Of a stretch of 64,000 bases of DNA, positions 55,450 through 64,000 are shown one piece after another. Position 1 is the stretch's first letter; every line of letters starts with the position of its first letter. A model generated the notes under the pieces. It did no database searches. It was not told where the DNA came from and saw nothing but the letters and a program-made list of their open reading frames with translations. The stretch covers positions 1 to 64,000 of the forward strand of contig JAVBXP010000017.1 of the NCBI GenBank assembly GCA_030824495.1. The letters run 5' to 3'. The DNA comes from a bacterium. Its GTDB lineage: Bacteria; Pseudomonadota; Alphaproteobacteria; Caulobacterales; Caulobacteraceae. Both the position numbers and the translations under genes were made by a program.

Positions 55450-57489
55450 CTAGCGCGCCTTCGCCGTACGCACCGGCGCGCCTTCCCGGCCGGCGTTGGC
55501 GATCAGCGACCCGCAGGCCGCGTCCTTGGCCAGGCCAAGGTCCACGAAGGGCAGAATGACCGCCAGCGGAGTGAGCGTGGTCAACAGGGCCGCGATCCCA
55601 CCTTGCGCAACCGCTGTCCCCGCCTCCACGCCGATCTTGGGGCTCTTGATCGCCCCCTTCACGGTGATCGGCGCCATCACCCGGATCAAGCGTGGTTCCT
55701 TGGCATGGCCCGCGATCCGGAAGTCGATCTTCTCGGTTCCCAGATTGATGGTCCCCTTGCCGGTTCCCAGGACCGGCTCGGTGTCGAAGACGATCTGATT
55801 GGCGGTCAGCACGCCGTTCTTGGCGTCGAAATGGGCCACCGCGCAGCGCAGATCGGTTTTGCTCTGGTCTTTGGCCAGCAGCAGACCAAGACCCTTGGTG
55901 ACGTTGATCCCCATGAGTTCGGCGAAGGCTTCGCGGATTTCTCCCCCGGGCGCCACGATCAGCACCTCACCATTGGCGTTGGCGGCCGCCTGATGCACCG
56001 AATTCCCCGCGCCGCTGAGCTTCACCCTGCCCACCAAACTGCCGGTGAGCGGCGTTCCGCCCCCCGCCTTGATCGGGATAAGCTGCTCTATCCGCGCGTT
56101 CGACAGGCGCACATCAATGCTTGAGACCGGGACGTCCTTGCGAGCGTCCAATCGAACCTGCCCGGCGATATTGCCCTGGGGCAGGTCGAACCGCAGAGGA
56201 TCGGCGATCAGCAACCCATCGTTCAGCTTCACCCGCACCGACGCCGCGCGCAGCGGCAGGTGCGGCGCGCGTATGCTTGCCGCGCGATACTTCACGTCTG
56301 CGTCCATGGCGCGAATGCGGTCCACCTTCAGGGTCGCATTGGGCAACAGGCGCTGCTCAGCGATCATCTCGCGCGCCACCGCCTTCTGGCCGGCCGAGAC
56401 CGTTTCGCCAGGCGCTGCGGAGGGAGCCGCGCCGAAGATCGCGCCCAGATCGTCAAAGTCGAGCAGCTTGGAATGCAGATCGCCACGCAGGAACGGTCGC
56501 TCGCCGGCGGTGTCCACCGACAGGTCGCCCGCCATGTCGCTGTCGCCGACCTTCCCGCCTAGTCCGCCGACCTTCCAGAGCTTCACTTCGCGCGAAAGCT
56601 TCCCGGCTAACCGGTAGGGCGGCGTGTTGGGCAGGGGTACGCCGATCAGGTCGTAGAGATCGGCGAGGTCTGCACCACGGGCGACGAAATCGGCCTGGAA
56701 GCGCCCCAGATCGAACGGCTTTGGGATCGTCCCCTTGGCCGTGATCCGCGTGGGCCCTGCGCGAACGTCCGCGTTGAAGGGGTAGGCCTTATCCGGATCA
56801 ACGTTCAGCAGCGGGCCACCTGCGAGATCGAGGATAAACGGCTCACCATTGATCGATCCCCGCCCCGCCATCGCAAAGCCCCGGTTGGCGGCCCCCAAAC
56901 GCTCCGTCGCGTTGATCGTCGCGTCCAGGGTCAGCCGCCGCTTGGCGTCGGAGTATTTCAGCCGCCCATCGTCAATGACGAACCGCCGCACTGGCGGCAT
57001 CTTGAACGGTTCCTTGTTTTTCTTTTTGCCGTTGGAGAAATCCCAGTTGGATCGCCCCTGGCGGTCGCGCACCAAGGCGACGACCGGTTTGTCCACCTCC
57101 AGGCGCAGCAGTACCAATTGGCCGCGCAGCAGCGGCAGGACCTTGATCTGCACCTCAAGCTTCTCGACCTCGGCCATAGGCCCTTTACCGGCCCAACTTG
57201 GATTGCCGATGCGGATCTTTCGGACCGTGGCGCTGGGCTTCAGCGAGAGCGCGTTGACGTCCAGATCGCCCAGGATCGCAACCTCCCGCCCGGTCTTCAT
57301 CGAGGCGAACCGCGATATGGGCCCCCGCAGATAGTTCCAGTCGAAGAAGGCCAGGAAAAGTACGAAGGCGACCATCACGAGCGCGATCACCCCGCCGGTC
57401 CACGCCAAGCCGCGCCGATGCCGCCGCGCCCAGTCACCTAGGCGGTTGAAGATGTTCTCGGGGTCTTTGGTCGGGTGCTCAGGGGGCAA
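55450..57489 (-). CDS. AsmA-family protein
   Basis: A 679-residue protein with one N-terminal membrane helix (about 29-50) and a long periplasmic part. The AsmA-type start is VNALSLKPSATVRKIRIGNP. The C-terminal half contains VARFDAKNGVL-like strands and GTGKGTINLGTEKIDFRIAG, the usual end of the family. AsmA-like proteins are thought to bridge membranes for lipid transport or affect outer-membrane assembly. It starts with TTG (57489), with GGAG seven bases upstream. The sugar transferase gene is 53 bases upstream on the same strand and could be co-transcribed. Confidence 0.9.
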   Translation of the reverse strand: MPPEHPTKDPENIFNRLGDWARRHRRGLAWTGGVIALVMVAFVLFLAFFDWNYLRGPISRFASMKTGREVAILGDLDVNALSLKPSATVRKIRIGNPSWAGKGPMAEVEKLEVQIKVLPLLRGQLVLLRLEVDKPVVALVRDRQGRSNWDFSNGKKKNKEPFKMPPVRRFVIDDGRLKYSDAKRRLTLDATINATERLGAANRGFAMAGRGSINGEPFILDLAGGPLLNVDPDKAYPFNADVRAGPTRITAKGTIPKPFDLGRFQADFVARGADLADLYDLIGVPLPNTPPYRLAGKLSREVKLWKVGGLGGKVGDSDMAGDLSVDTAGERPFLRGDLHSKLLDFDDLGAIFGAAPSAAPGETVSAGQKAVAREMIAEQRLLPNATLKVDRIRAMDADVKYRAASIRAPHLPLRAASVRVKLNDGLLIADPLRFDLPQGNIAGQVRLDARKDVPVSSIDVRLSNARIEQLIPIKAGGGTPLTGSLVGRVKLSGAGNSVHQAAANANGEVLIVAPGGEIREAFAELMGINVTKGLGLLLAKDQSKTDLRCAVAHFDAKNGVLTANQIVFDTEPVLGTGKGTINLGTEKIDFRIAGHAKEPRLIRVMAPITVKGAIKSPKIGVEAGTAVAQGGIAALLTTLTPLAVILPFVDLGLAKDAACGSLIANAGREGAPVRTAKAR

Positions 57490-57542
57490 TGTTAGGCTCC
57501 GGAGGTCAGTCCGGAACGCGCGAAACCCCAGTCGGTTGGAAT

Positions 57543-58106
57543 CTAGTGCCTGACGCCCTGGCCAGAGACCGCCGCACGCAGGGTCGTGAGGATGACTTTC
57601 AGATCGAAGCTAAACCCTTGCAGCTCAAGATAATCAGCGTCCAGCCGGGCCTTTTCCTCGATAGGCAGGTCATCGCGTCCATTGACCTGAGCCCAGCCGG
57701 TCACGCCCGGGCGCAGCACCTCGACGCCGGCGGCGGTGCGCAGCGCGACAAGATCGTCCTGGTTGAACAGCGCCGGTCGCGGCCCCACCAGGCTCATATC
57801 CCCGATCAACACGCTCCAGAGCTGCGGCAACTCATCGAGGCTGGCGCGGCGTAGAAACCGGCCGAGCGGCGTGATCCAAGCCTGGGGATCGGCCAACAGG
57901 TGGGTGGCGACGTCGGGCGCGTCGGTCCGCATGGTGCGAAACTTGGGCATCCGGAAAATCTGGTTGAAGCGGCCGACCCGCCGCGACCAGTGAATGGCCG
58001 GCCCCGGGCTGTCCAAACGAACGGCCACGGCGATTGCGGCCAGCACTGGCGAGAGGACGATCAGTCCCCCAATAGCCGCCAATATGTCGAACGCCCGCTT
58101 GATCAC
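57543..58106 (-). CDS. Bacterial sugar transferase (polyisoprenyl-phosphate hexose-1-phosphate transferase type)
   Basis: A 187-residue priming glycosyl transferase. One membrane re-entrant helix (KRAFDILAAIGGLIVLSPVL) is followed by the catalytic domain with RFNQIFRMPKFRTMR. Its later motifs are RRASLDELPQLWSVLIGDMSLVGPRP (in parts) and PGVTGWAQVNGRD. It transfers a sugar-1-phosphate to undecaprenyl phosphate to begin exopolysaccharide or glycan synthesis. The GTG at 58106 has GAGGAAG eight bases upstream and gives the standard N-terminus; a TTG 21 bases earlier has none. No other glycan genes surround it, so its product is unknown. Confidence 0.93.
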   Translation of the reverse strand: MIKRAFDILAAIGGLIVLSPVLAAIAVAVRLDSPGPAIHWSRRVGRFNQIFRMPKFRTMRTDAPDVATHLLADPQAWITPLGRFLRRASLDELPQLWSVLIGDMSLVGPRPALFNQDDLVALRTAAGVEVLRPGVTGWAQVNGRDDLPIEEKARLDADYLELQGFSFDLKVILTTLRAAVSGQGVRH

Positions 58107-58170
58107 GATGCCTCTTCCTCGCCGCAAGCCGGCGAAGAGGCATAGACCGCTCCGCGCGCCCGCGCCAAGC

Positions 58171-58554
58171 CTAGGCGGTCGGGGGTGCGTCCGCTACGGG
58201 ACGCGCCTTGATCTTCGGCTTTGGCGGATCGGTAGCCACTTCGGACGTGGCCTCGACCGGCGAAGGCTCGATGACCATCTCTTCAACGGCTTCTACGGCT
58301 TCGACGAGCGTCGCCGGCTCCTCGAAGACGATAGCCTCCGGCTCAGAGGCCGGCGTGGTCAGCGGCAGGTCCACCGCGCCGAACGCGGCTTCCAGATGGG
58401 TGGCGGCTGCCCACCGCGTCATCCACCAATAGGCGACGCCCGCCGACGCGGCGCCGGCGAACATCAGCCACAACGGCGAAGCGGCGCCGAGCGGCACATA
58501 AAAGGGGTTAGGGGATTGCGGGGACAGGTCCCCGTCGAGTTGCGCGAGAGCCAT
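58171..58554 (-). CDS. Small membrane protein with acidic, proline-rich tail
   Basis: A 127-residue protein. A short N-terminal part is followed by one membrane helix (SPLWLMFAGAASAGVAYWWM), and the rest is a glutamate-, valine- and proline-rich tail that ends basic (KPKIKARPVADAPP). ATG 58554 has a GGAGG ribosome site. No known family. It resembles small single-pass proteins found in Caulobacteraceae, where such tails often act as flexible tethers. It lies between the sugar transferase and RlmJ genes on the same strand. Confidence 0.65.
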   Translation of the reverse strand: MALAQLDGDLSPQSPNPFYVPLGAASPLWLMFAGAASAGVAYWWMTRWAAATHLEAAFGAVDLPLTTPASEPEAIVFEEPATLVEAVEAVEEMVIEPSPVEATSEVATDPPKPKIKARPVADAPPTA

Positions 58555-58631
58555 GGTGACGCCTCCAAACAGCAAAGGTTTGTGCACTGCAACAAACCCT
58601 AACCCAACATCTCGCAGGCGCAAAATGAAGG

Positions 58632-59456
58632 TTAGGCGGCGGTCCAGACCCGCGCTTTGCCATTGTCGCCGAGGCGGCTGACGGTCCAGTCACAGATCGC
58701 CGTCAGCGGATCAGCAAAGCCGGCAGGAGCATTGGCCACGACCAGCGCGCAGCCGTTCATTTTCATGGGATCGGACAAGGGGCGCATCCGCGCCTCGGCC
58801 ACCAGCAGCGACCCGGCATATGCGTCTTCGGCGTCCCGCACGAACGCATCGAAGGTCTCGAGATCCTTCAGTGGCAGCCAGACCAGGACCACCGCCTTCG
58901 GGTTCCTGGCGGCAACGCCGTTGATGGTGGTCACGATCCGGCGATAGTCGTCCGACTTTTCAAACGGTGGGTCGATGAGGACAAGCACCGATCCGGAGAT
59001 CGGCGTCCTCGCCACCGCTTCGTTGAACCCGTCGGCGCAGACTGTCTTGGCGCCCGGCATTCCCCGCAGCGTCGCCTTCAGGACGTCGTGTTCCTCCGGC
59101 CGCAGTTCGCATCCCAGATAGGTGTCGCCCTGGCGCAGGGCTGCGGCGACCAGCAGCGGCGAACCGGGATAGAGGGTGGTGGCCCCACCGTTGTTCAGTT
59201 TCGAAACCGCGCGGCGTAGCGGCTGGAACGCGTCGGGCAGATCGTCGGCCTTCATCAACTGGCCGATTCCGGCCTCCGCCTCTCCCGACCGCTGCGCTTC
59301 ATCACCGCTCAGATCGTAAAGTCCCCGCCCAGCATGGGTGTCGATGACGCTTAGCGCGCCAGGCTGCGCCTGCATCTTGGCGAGCAGGTCCAGAAGCGCC
59401 GCATGCTTCACCAGATCGGCGAAATTTCCGGCGTGGAAGGCGTGGCGGTAGTTCAA
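58632..59456 (-). CDS. rlmJ: 23S rRNA (adenine(2030)-N(6))-methyltransferase
   Basis: A 274-residue S-adenosylmethionine methyltransferase that modifies A2030 of 23S rRNA. The family start NYRHAFHAGNFADLVKHA is present. The SAM-binding region includes IDTHAGRGLYDL, and the catalytic N-methylase motif DPPFE (in VLVLIDPPFEKSDDY) is complete. The start is a TTG at 59456, which places NYRHAFHAGN directly after the initiator as in other RlmJ proteins; the frame is open 108 bases further but gives arginine-rich, non-homologous sequence. It is divergent from topoisomerase IB. Confidence 0.93.
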   Translation of the reverse strand: MNYRHAFHAGNFADLVKHAALLDLLAKMQAQPGALSVIDTHAGRGLYDLSGDEAQRSGEAEAGIGQLMKADDLPDAFQPLRRAVSKLNNGGATTLYPGSPLLVAAALRQGDTYLGCELRPEEHDVLKATLRGMPGAKTVCADGFNEAVARTPISGSVLVLIDPPFEKSDDYRRIVTTINGVAARNPKAVVLVWLPLKDLETFDAFVRDAEDAYAGSLLVAEARMRPLSDPMKMNGCALVVANAPAGFADPLTAICDWTVSRLGDNGKARVWTAA

Positions 59457-59562
59457 TCCAAAGTCCCCTATCCGACGCAGGAACCGCGTCGATCCGGCCT
59501 CGTTTGAGGTCCGACGAGAGGGCGCTCTCTGCCACGTCTCGCCGCTTTTCCAAAGGCGCTCC

Positions 59563-60603
59563 ATGCCCCGCGATGTCGACGACCGGCAAATGGCCGAGGC
59601 GAATGGCCTTGAGGGCGGGCTCGTCTATGTGAACGATCATGATTCCGGCCTCAGCCGCATAGGCGCCCCTAACGCCTTCCGCTACCGCGACGCGGCCGGC
59701 CGCCCGGTGAAGGATGAGGCGACACTGTCGCGTATCGGCGCTCTGGTCATCCCGCCGGCGTGGACATCGGTGTGGATCTGCCCGGACCCACACGGGCACA
59801 TCCAGGCCACCGGTCGCGACGCCCGCGGCCGCAAACAGTACCGCTATCATCAGGACTGGGGACGGGCTCGCGGCGGAGTGAAGTTCAGCCGCCTGATCGC
59901 CTTTGGTCGCGCCCTCCCCCGCTTGCGCGCCCGGGTGGAGGCCGACCTATCCAAGCGTGGTTTGCCTCGCGAAAAGGTGCTGGCCGCGGTGGTGCGACTG
60001 ATGGAGCTCACCCTGATCCGGGTAGGCAACGAGGAATACGCCAAGACCAACAAGAGCTTTGGCCTCACCACGCTTCGTGACCGCCACGCCAAGATCACCG
60101 GTGGCGGCGCGACCTTCGAATTCCGCGGCAAGAGCGGCAAGCTCCACAGCACCCGCTTTCAGGACCGCCGCCTCGCCCGGATCGTCAAATCCTGCCAGGA
60201 CATTCCCGGCCAGCGCCTCTTCCAGTACCTGGATGATGACGGCGAGCGTCATTCCATCGAGTCCGCGGACGTCAACGCCTACATCCGCGAGGCCATGGGC
60301 GAGGACTTCTCCGCCAAGGATTTCCGAACCTGGGCCGGTACGCTTTCGGCCGCGCGCGGCCTGATCGAGCAACCAGCGTCCGCCACCGCCGGTGAAGCCA
60401 AGCGCCAAGTGGTCGTCACGGTGAAGGCCGTGGCCGCGCTTCTCGGCAACACCGCGGCAGTCTGCCGAGGCTCTTATATCCATCCCCTGATCCTGGAGGC
60501 CTACGAACGCGGGGCATTGCCGCTAAAGCGTGGCGGATCAGCTCGGAGCTTCGAACTCTCGGTGCTGAAATTTCTCGAAACGGCCCAAGAGTCCGCGACG
60601 TAA
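59563..60603 (+). CDS. DNA topoisomerase IB (bacterial poxvirus-like)
   Basis: A 346-residue type IB topoisomerase that relaxes supercoils by a transient 3'-phosphotyrosine link. The N-terminal domain has RDARGRKQYRYHQDW. The catalytic domain contains LIRVGNEEYAKTNKSFG with the active arginine. It then has the KDFRTWAGTLSA segment and the nucleophile Y305 in CRGSYIHP. Length matches bacterial members (about 345). It probably begins at ATG 59563, with its promoter in the 106-base gap to the divergent rlmJ gene. All catalytic motifs seem intact, so it should be active. Confidence 0.94.
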   Translation: MPRDVDDRQMAEANGLEGGLVYVNDHDSGLSRIGAPNAFRYRDAAGRPVKDEATLSRIGALVIPPAWTSVWICPDPHGHIQATGRDARGRKQYRYHQDWGRARGGVKFSRLIAFGRALPRLRARVEADLSKRGLPREKVLAAVVRLMELTLIRVGNEEYAKTNKSFGLTTLRDRHAKITGGGATFEFRGKSGKLHSTRFQDRRLARIVKSCQDIPGQRLFQYLDDDGERHSIESADVNAYIREAMGEDFSAKDFRTWAGTLSAARGLIEQPASATAGEAKRQVVVTVKAVAALLGNTAAVCRGSYIHPLILEAYERGALPLKRGGSARSFELSVLKFLETAQESAT

Positions 60604-60686
60604 AGCTTTGAAAAGGCGGTACGCCACCCTAGCCAGCTGTCAGAAATCGGCGTTAGGCTCCCGCAAAAGAACGTAGGGAGGGCGGA

Positions 60687-61907
60687 ATGCTCGGGAACAA
60701 ACTGCGCTTCGGCGCCTTCATCGCGCCCTTCCACCCGCTCGACGAAAACCCGACCCTGGCGATCCAACGCGACTTGGAATTGGTCCAACTGATGGATCAG
60801 CTGGGCTACGAAGAAGCCTGGATCGGTGAGCACCATTCGGCCGCATACGAACTAATCGCCTCGCCGGAGGTCTTCATCGCCGCAGCGGCCGAACGCACCA
60901 AGCACATCCGTTTGGGCACCGGCGTTTCGTCGCTTCCCTACCACCATCCGATGATGTTGGCCGACCGCATCAACCAGCTCGACCACATGACCCGAGGCCG
61001 GGTGATGTTCGGCGCGGGCCCCGGCGCGCTCTCGTCCGACGCCTTCATGATGGGCATCCCCGTCGCCAAGCAGCGCGACCGCATGGACGAGGCGCTCGAC
61101 GTCTTGGTGCGACTGCTGCGGGGCGAGGAGGTCAGCCACGAAAGCGACTGGTTCCAACTGGTCAACGCCCGCCTTCAGATGACGCCCTATTCGCGGCCGT
61201 CGGTGGAGATCGCCGTGGCCAGCCAGGTTTCTCCGACCGGGGCGCGGGCGGCGGGTAAGCACGGGATCGGCCTGCTTTCGCTCGGCGCCACCACCACCGC
61301 CGGCTTCAACTCGCTCGCCGCCAACTGGGGGATCGCCGAGGACATCGCCAAGGAGAACGGCCAGGTCATGGATCGCAACGCCTGGCGGCTGGTCGGCCAG
61401 ATGCACATCGCCGAAACCAAGGACAAGGCGATCGAGCAAATCCGCTTCGGCCTGGAAAAATGGATCTACTACTTCCGCGAAATCGCCAACCTGCCGATGG
61501 TCCCAGATGACTTCGCCGGTGATCCGGTCGAGGCCTATCTGTCGCTCGGCCAGGCGGTGGTCGGCACGCCCGACGAGGCGATCGAGCGTATCGAGCAATT
61601 GGTCGAGGAGAGCGGCGGCTTCGGCTGTTACCTGATGATGGCGCACAATTGGGCCAACTGGGAAAACACCAAACGGTCCTACGAGATGATAGCCCGCTAT
61701 GTGGTTCCGCATTTCCAGCAGCTCAACGTGAACCGCCAGGCGTCCATGGAGTGGGTGCGCCAGAACAAGACCGAGTTTACGGCCCAGACCCGCGCGGCCG
61801 TCGGCGCCCGCATTGTCTCGCACATGGTGGAAAAAGGCGCCGACCAGATCCGCCCGGAAATCGTCGCCCTCATCCAGGGATCGCTCCCCAAGAGATCGTC
61901 AGATTAG
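60687..61907 (+). CDS. LLM-class flavin-dependent monooxygenase
   Basis: A 406-residue luciferase-like TIM-barrel enzyme. The start LRFGAFIAPFHPLDENPT and the following YEEAWIGEHH are diagnostic of the limonene/alkanal monooxygenase-type branch. GTGVSSLPYHHPMMLADRI and RVMFGAGPGALSSDAF are later family blocks. It uses reduced FMN from a separate reductase and oxygenates an unknown substrate. AGGGAGGG lies just upstream of the ATG. No flavin reductase is adjacent. It is preceded by topoisomerase IB on the same strand with an 83-base gap, probably a separate transcript. Confidence 0.9.
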   Translation: MLGNKLRFGAFIAPFHPLDENPTLAIQRDLELVQLMDQLGYEEAWIGEHHSAAYELIASPEVFIAAAAERTKHIRLGTGVSSLPYHHPMMLADRINQLDHMTRGRVMFGAGPGALSSDAFMMGIPVAKQRDRMDEALDVLVRLLRGEEVSHESDWFQLVNARLQMTPYSRPSVEIAVASQVSPTGARAAGKHGIGLLSLGATTTAGFNSLAANWGIAEDIAKENGQVMDRNAWRLVGQMHIAETKDKAIEQIRFGLEKWIYYFREIANLPMVPDDFAGDPVEAYLSLGQAVVGTPDEAIERIEQLVEESGGFGCYLMMAHNWANWENTKRSYEMIARYVVPHFQQLNVNRQASMEWVRQNKTEFTAQTRAAVGARIVSHMVEKGADQIRPEIVALIQGSLPKRSSD

Positions 61908-62078
61908 GAGTGTGGAGACTTCACCACAAACCATTGATTATACTTATTTCCTTCGCGCCCGGAGGAGCATTGGGCAGTGTTAATTGAAACGCCCTGTTGG
62001 CCTCGACCGCCGGCCGTCCGGCTGGGGATGCTGGCCATCTCGCGAGATCAGGGGAAGGCTTTGTCGACCGGCGGCGCG

Positions 62079-63185
62079 TTAAACCGATTGGACGTTGCCT
62101 AGCAGGTTGAGCAGAGCCCGATTCAAATAGTAGCTGTCGCGGCCCACCTTAAGCTTGCGCATCAAACCAATCCGCGTGAGCTCGTCGAGATAACGCGTTG
62201 CGGTGATCCGGCTCACCCCGAGATCGCGCTCGACAAAGGCGATTTTGCTATAGGGGTGGCTGAACATGTTGTTCAGCAGGTCCTGGCTGTAGATCTTTGG
62301 CAGTTCGTTTCGCAAACGGACCTTGTGGTCGAGCATCAAGTCTCGGATCGCGTGGACAAGGCGGGTCGTTTGGCCTGCCATCTGCTCCACCCCCTCCAGG
62401 ATATAGAGCAGCCAATCCTCCCAAGCACCGTCGGTCCGGACCGCCTGGAGGAGACGATAATAGTCGCCCTTGTTCTGGTTTATGTAGCGCGACAGGTAGA
62501 GGACCGGCGTGCTCAGCAGATTCTCTTTCACGAGGTAGAGGATATTTAGGATCCGGCCGGTGCGGCCGTTGCCATCGTAGAAGGGGTGGATGGTCTCGAA
62601 CTGATGGTGGATCACCGCCATCTTAACGAGGGGATCGAGGTCCAGCACATCCGAGCCATTGATGAAGAGCTCAAGGTTGCCCATCAGCAGCGCGACCTCA
62701 TCATAGCTCTGCGGAGGTGTGAACACGACCTCGCCTGTCTTGTCGTTCTTCAGTGCTGTGCCCGGTAGCCTACGGAATCCGGCTTGGTTGCTTTCAAGCG
62801 TGGCCTGCATGGCCAGAATGTCGTTCACGGTGATCAGGCCCGTGCTGCGAACGGTCTCGAAGCCTTCGCGCATTGCACGCGCATAGGCGTAGACCTCCTT
62901 CGCCGCCAGCGTGGCGAAGCGGTCGGCCACATCGTCACTACGGTAGAGGTCATCGTGGGTGGTGACGATATTCTCGATCGCCGAGCTGTCCTTTGCCTCT
63001 TGGAGGGACAGGGTGTTGATCAAGATGCCCTCGTTTGGCACCAGTCCGGCGGCGCCCTTCAGCTCCGCCAAAGCGCGATGGGCGCTCGCCAGCTTCTTCA
63101 GGACAGGCTTGGTCTCCAAATCTAACGCCAGAGGCAAGCGCGGAGGAACATAGCTGGCAGCTTGAGGCATCCAATGAACCTGCAT
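62079..63185 (-). CDS. Fic-domain AMP-transferase with C-terminal winged helix
   Basis: A 368-residue Fic protein. The catalytic loop HPFYDGNGRTGR is at 200-211 with H200, as needed for AMP transfer from ATP. An N-terminal inhibitory helix motif S-x-x-x-E-N (S67, E71, N72, in DSSAIEN) makes it a class II, self-inhibited Fic. The C-terminus (FVERDLGVSRITATRYLDEL) is a winged helix-turn-helix, suggesting it can bind DNA. Downstream genes do not include a recognisable antitoxin, so the inhibitory helix may be its only restraint. An inverted repeat lies just upstream of the start. Confidence 0.93.
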   Translation of the reverse strand: MQVHWMPQAASYVPPRLPLALDLETKPVLKKLASAHRALAELKGAAGLVPNEGILINTLSLQEAKDSSAIENIVTTHDDLYRSDDVADRFATLAAKEVYAYARAMREGFETVRSTGLITVNDILAMQATLESNQAGFRRLPGTALKNDKTGEVVFTPPQSYDEVALLMGNLELFINGSDVLDLDPLVKMAVIHHQFETIHPFYDGNGRTGRILNILYLVKENLLSTPVLYLSRYINQNKGDYYRLLQAVRTDGAWEDWLLYILEGVEQMAGQTTRLVHAIRDLMLDHKVRLRNELPKIYSQDLLNNMFSHPYSKIAFVERDLGVSRITATRYLDELTRIGLMRKLKVGRDSYYLNRALLNLLGNVQSV

Positions 63186-63542
63186 AGAATTATCGTATTT
63201 CTATACATAACCTCAGGATGTGTATAGACCAAGGCGGCGCCGTGCACACGTCGCCCACACGTTCAGAATTCAACCGTGTCTATGCATGGGCAGCAAATCT
63301 GCGCGGGACGAAGTCTGACCTACGCCGATCCTACAGGATGACAGCAGCGCGATTTCAGCTCACCGGTCCCACTCGTTACAACCGTCTCTCAAGCTGGCAT
63401 CGGCCCGCCGAACCAAATTCTCGCTGAATCTTCCAGCGCTTGAAAACTCGCCCGGGTTGATATCCGCAGTCATAAAACCTTGCCTGGACTTGCAGGCCGG
63501 AGCGCCCCAGATCCCGGCAAACGGGGGATCTGGAGAGACGAA
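63186..63542. promoter_or_regulatory. Upstream region of the Fic gene with a perfect inverted repeat
   Basis: The eight-base arms TCTATACA (63200-63207) and TGTATAGA (63221-63228) are exact inverted repeats 13 bases apart, directly upstream of the Fic start. Related TGCATAGA (63181-63188) and TCTATGCA (63279-63286) occur nearby. This suggests an operator, perhaps for the Fic protein's own winged helix (inference). The rest of the gap holds no convincing gene. Confidence 0.5.
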
Positions 63543-63752
63543 ATGACTGATCTGTCCCTGCCGCCATCCGTGACCGTAAGCCCTACTGTTGTTGGCGTTT
63601 CCGTCCTCACCAACGACGGGATCACCGTCCAGGTCAGCCTGCCGCGCCCCCGGGGCCTGCACGATCTGCCGGCTGATGAGGTCGCCAATCGCGCCATGTG
63701 TCTGGCCCGCGAAGCGCTGCGGAACGCCGCGCGCAGTCTCGACCGGACGTAG
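63543..63752 (+). CDS. Small hypothetical protein
   Basis: A 69-residue protein starting at ATG 63543, with GGAGAG six bases upstream. The text MTDLSLPPSVTVSPTVVGVS has the even mix of a real small gene. It continues with two short strands and an arginine-rich helix (NRAMCLAREALRNAARSLD). No family is recognised. It is divergent from the Fic gene. Confidence 0.55.
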   Translation: MTDLSLPPSVTVSPTVVGVSVLTNDGITVQVSLPRPRGLHDLPADEVANRAMCLAREALRNAARSLDRT

Positions 63753-63886
63753 AATTCGAATCGGCGAGGGCCGCCCCGCCCAACGCAATTCACAGACACG
63801 TGATCCGAACCATTGCGTGACCGCTTCGGTACTGACTTGCGGAGGGATCGTCCTCCTTTCGCAACGAGATACCCGGAGGGTGCTCC

Positions 63887-64000
63887 ATGACTTTGAAGCT
63901 TATGGTCTCTGCGTCCGCGCTCATCTTTGCGGCCGCGCTCGCCAACACCGCCGCCGCCCGCGGCATGGACGTTGATGACAACAACTTCGCTGCGGCCGGC
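63887..64000 (+). CDS. Exported protein, N-terminal fragment (continues beyond the window)
   Basis: The frame starts at ATG 63887 with GGAGGG six bases upstream and runs off the right edge. The first 25 or so residues (MTLKLMVSASALIFAAALAN) are a clear signal peptide, with cleavage likely near TAAA-RG. The remaining few residues do not identify a family. Confidence 0.65.
   Translation, partial: MTLKLMVSASALIFAAALANTAAARGMDVDDNNFAAAG

Overview
The window is GC-rich, gene-dense DNA whose gene content points to an alphaproteobacterium of the Caulobacteraceae (Caulobacter or Phenylobacterium type). The main reasons are a flagellin C-terminus at the left edge and a TipN-like polarity protein: two N-terminal membrane segments followed by a very long coiled coil. 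DgcA, a fused Ada-type activator/AlkA glycosylase and a cysD-cysNC pair agree with this. The genus is inference. I saw no rRNA, tRNA, CRISPR array, transposase or integrase.

Layout. 1-11.5 kb: flagellin end, a lipoprotein, an alpha/beta hydrolase, a nitronate monooxygenase-like protein, methylmalonyl-CoA mutase small and large subunits, a VOC protein, a DUF4112 protein, DgcA and TipN. 11.5-18.1 kb: alkylation repair (Ogt overlapping Ada-AlkA), sulfate activation (CysD, CysNC) and convergent glutamate dehydrogenase. 18.3-26.5 kb: a DUF389 membrane protein with an OmpA-like tail, a glutathione transferase, an MDR dehydrogenase, an MFS carrier, ExoD, and an aminotransferase-amidase pair. 26.4-36.4 kb: an outer-membrane barrel protein, then the most unusual part of the window. 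This is a patatin-like lipase with a membrane insert, a 258-residue ferredoxin-like-fold candidate, and an 1185-residue protein joining a complete DyP-type peroxidase to a complete cytochrome P450-like domain. It converges with a cyclase/ATPase/TPR regulator.

36.6-46.6 kb: an SDR/SnoaL-like operon divergent from a LysR regulator, a low-density stretch with small secreted proteins (one MliC-like), a UVR-motif protein, another glutathione transferase, an AI-2E-family permease, acetate kinase with a phosphate acyltransferase, and a GH13 glucosidase relic. 46.6-64 kb: a large hybrid histidine kinase with two receivers, a DD-carboxypeptidase and an L,D-transpeptidase back to back, a phosphotransferase relic, a DsbA-like protein, a cytochrome b561/cytochrome c pair, AsmA, a sugar transferase, RlmJ, topoisomerase IB, a luciferase-like monooxygenase, a Fic protein and small proteins.

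The candidate new system is the 27.3-33.5 kb locus. A lipase that could release acyl chains sits beside a two-haem fusion enzyme. This is the same logic as eukaryotic peroxidase/dioxygenase-P450 fusions that make oxylipins, but with an unrelated peroxidase family in front. Domain assignments rest on motifs read directly; the pathway is inference.
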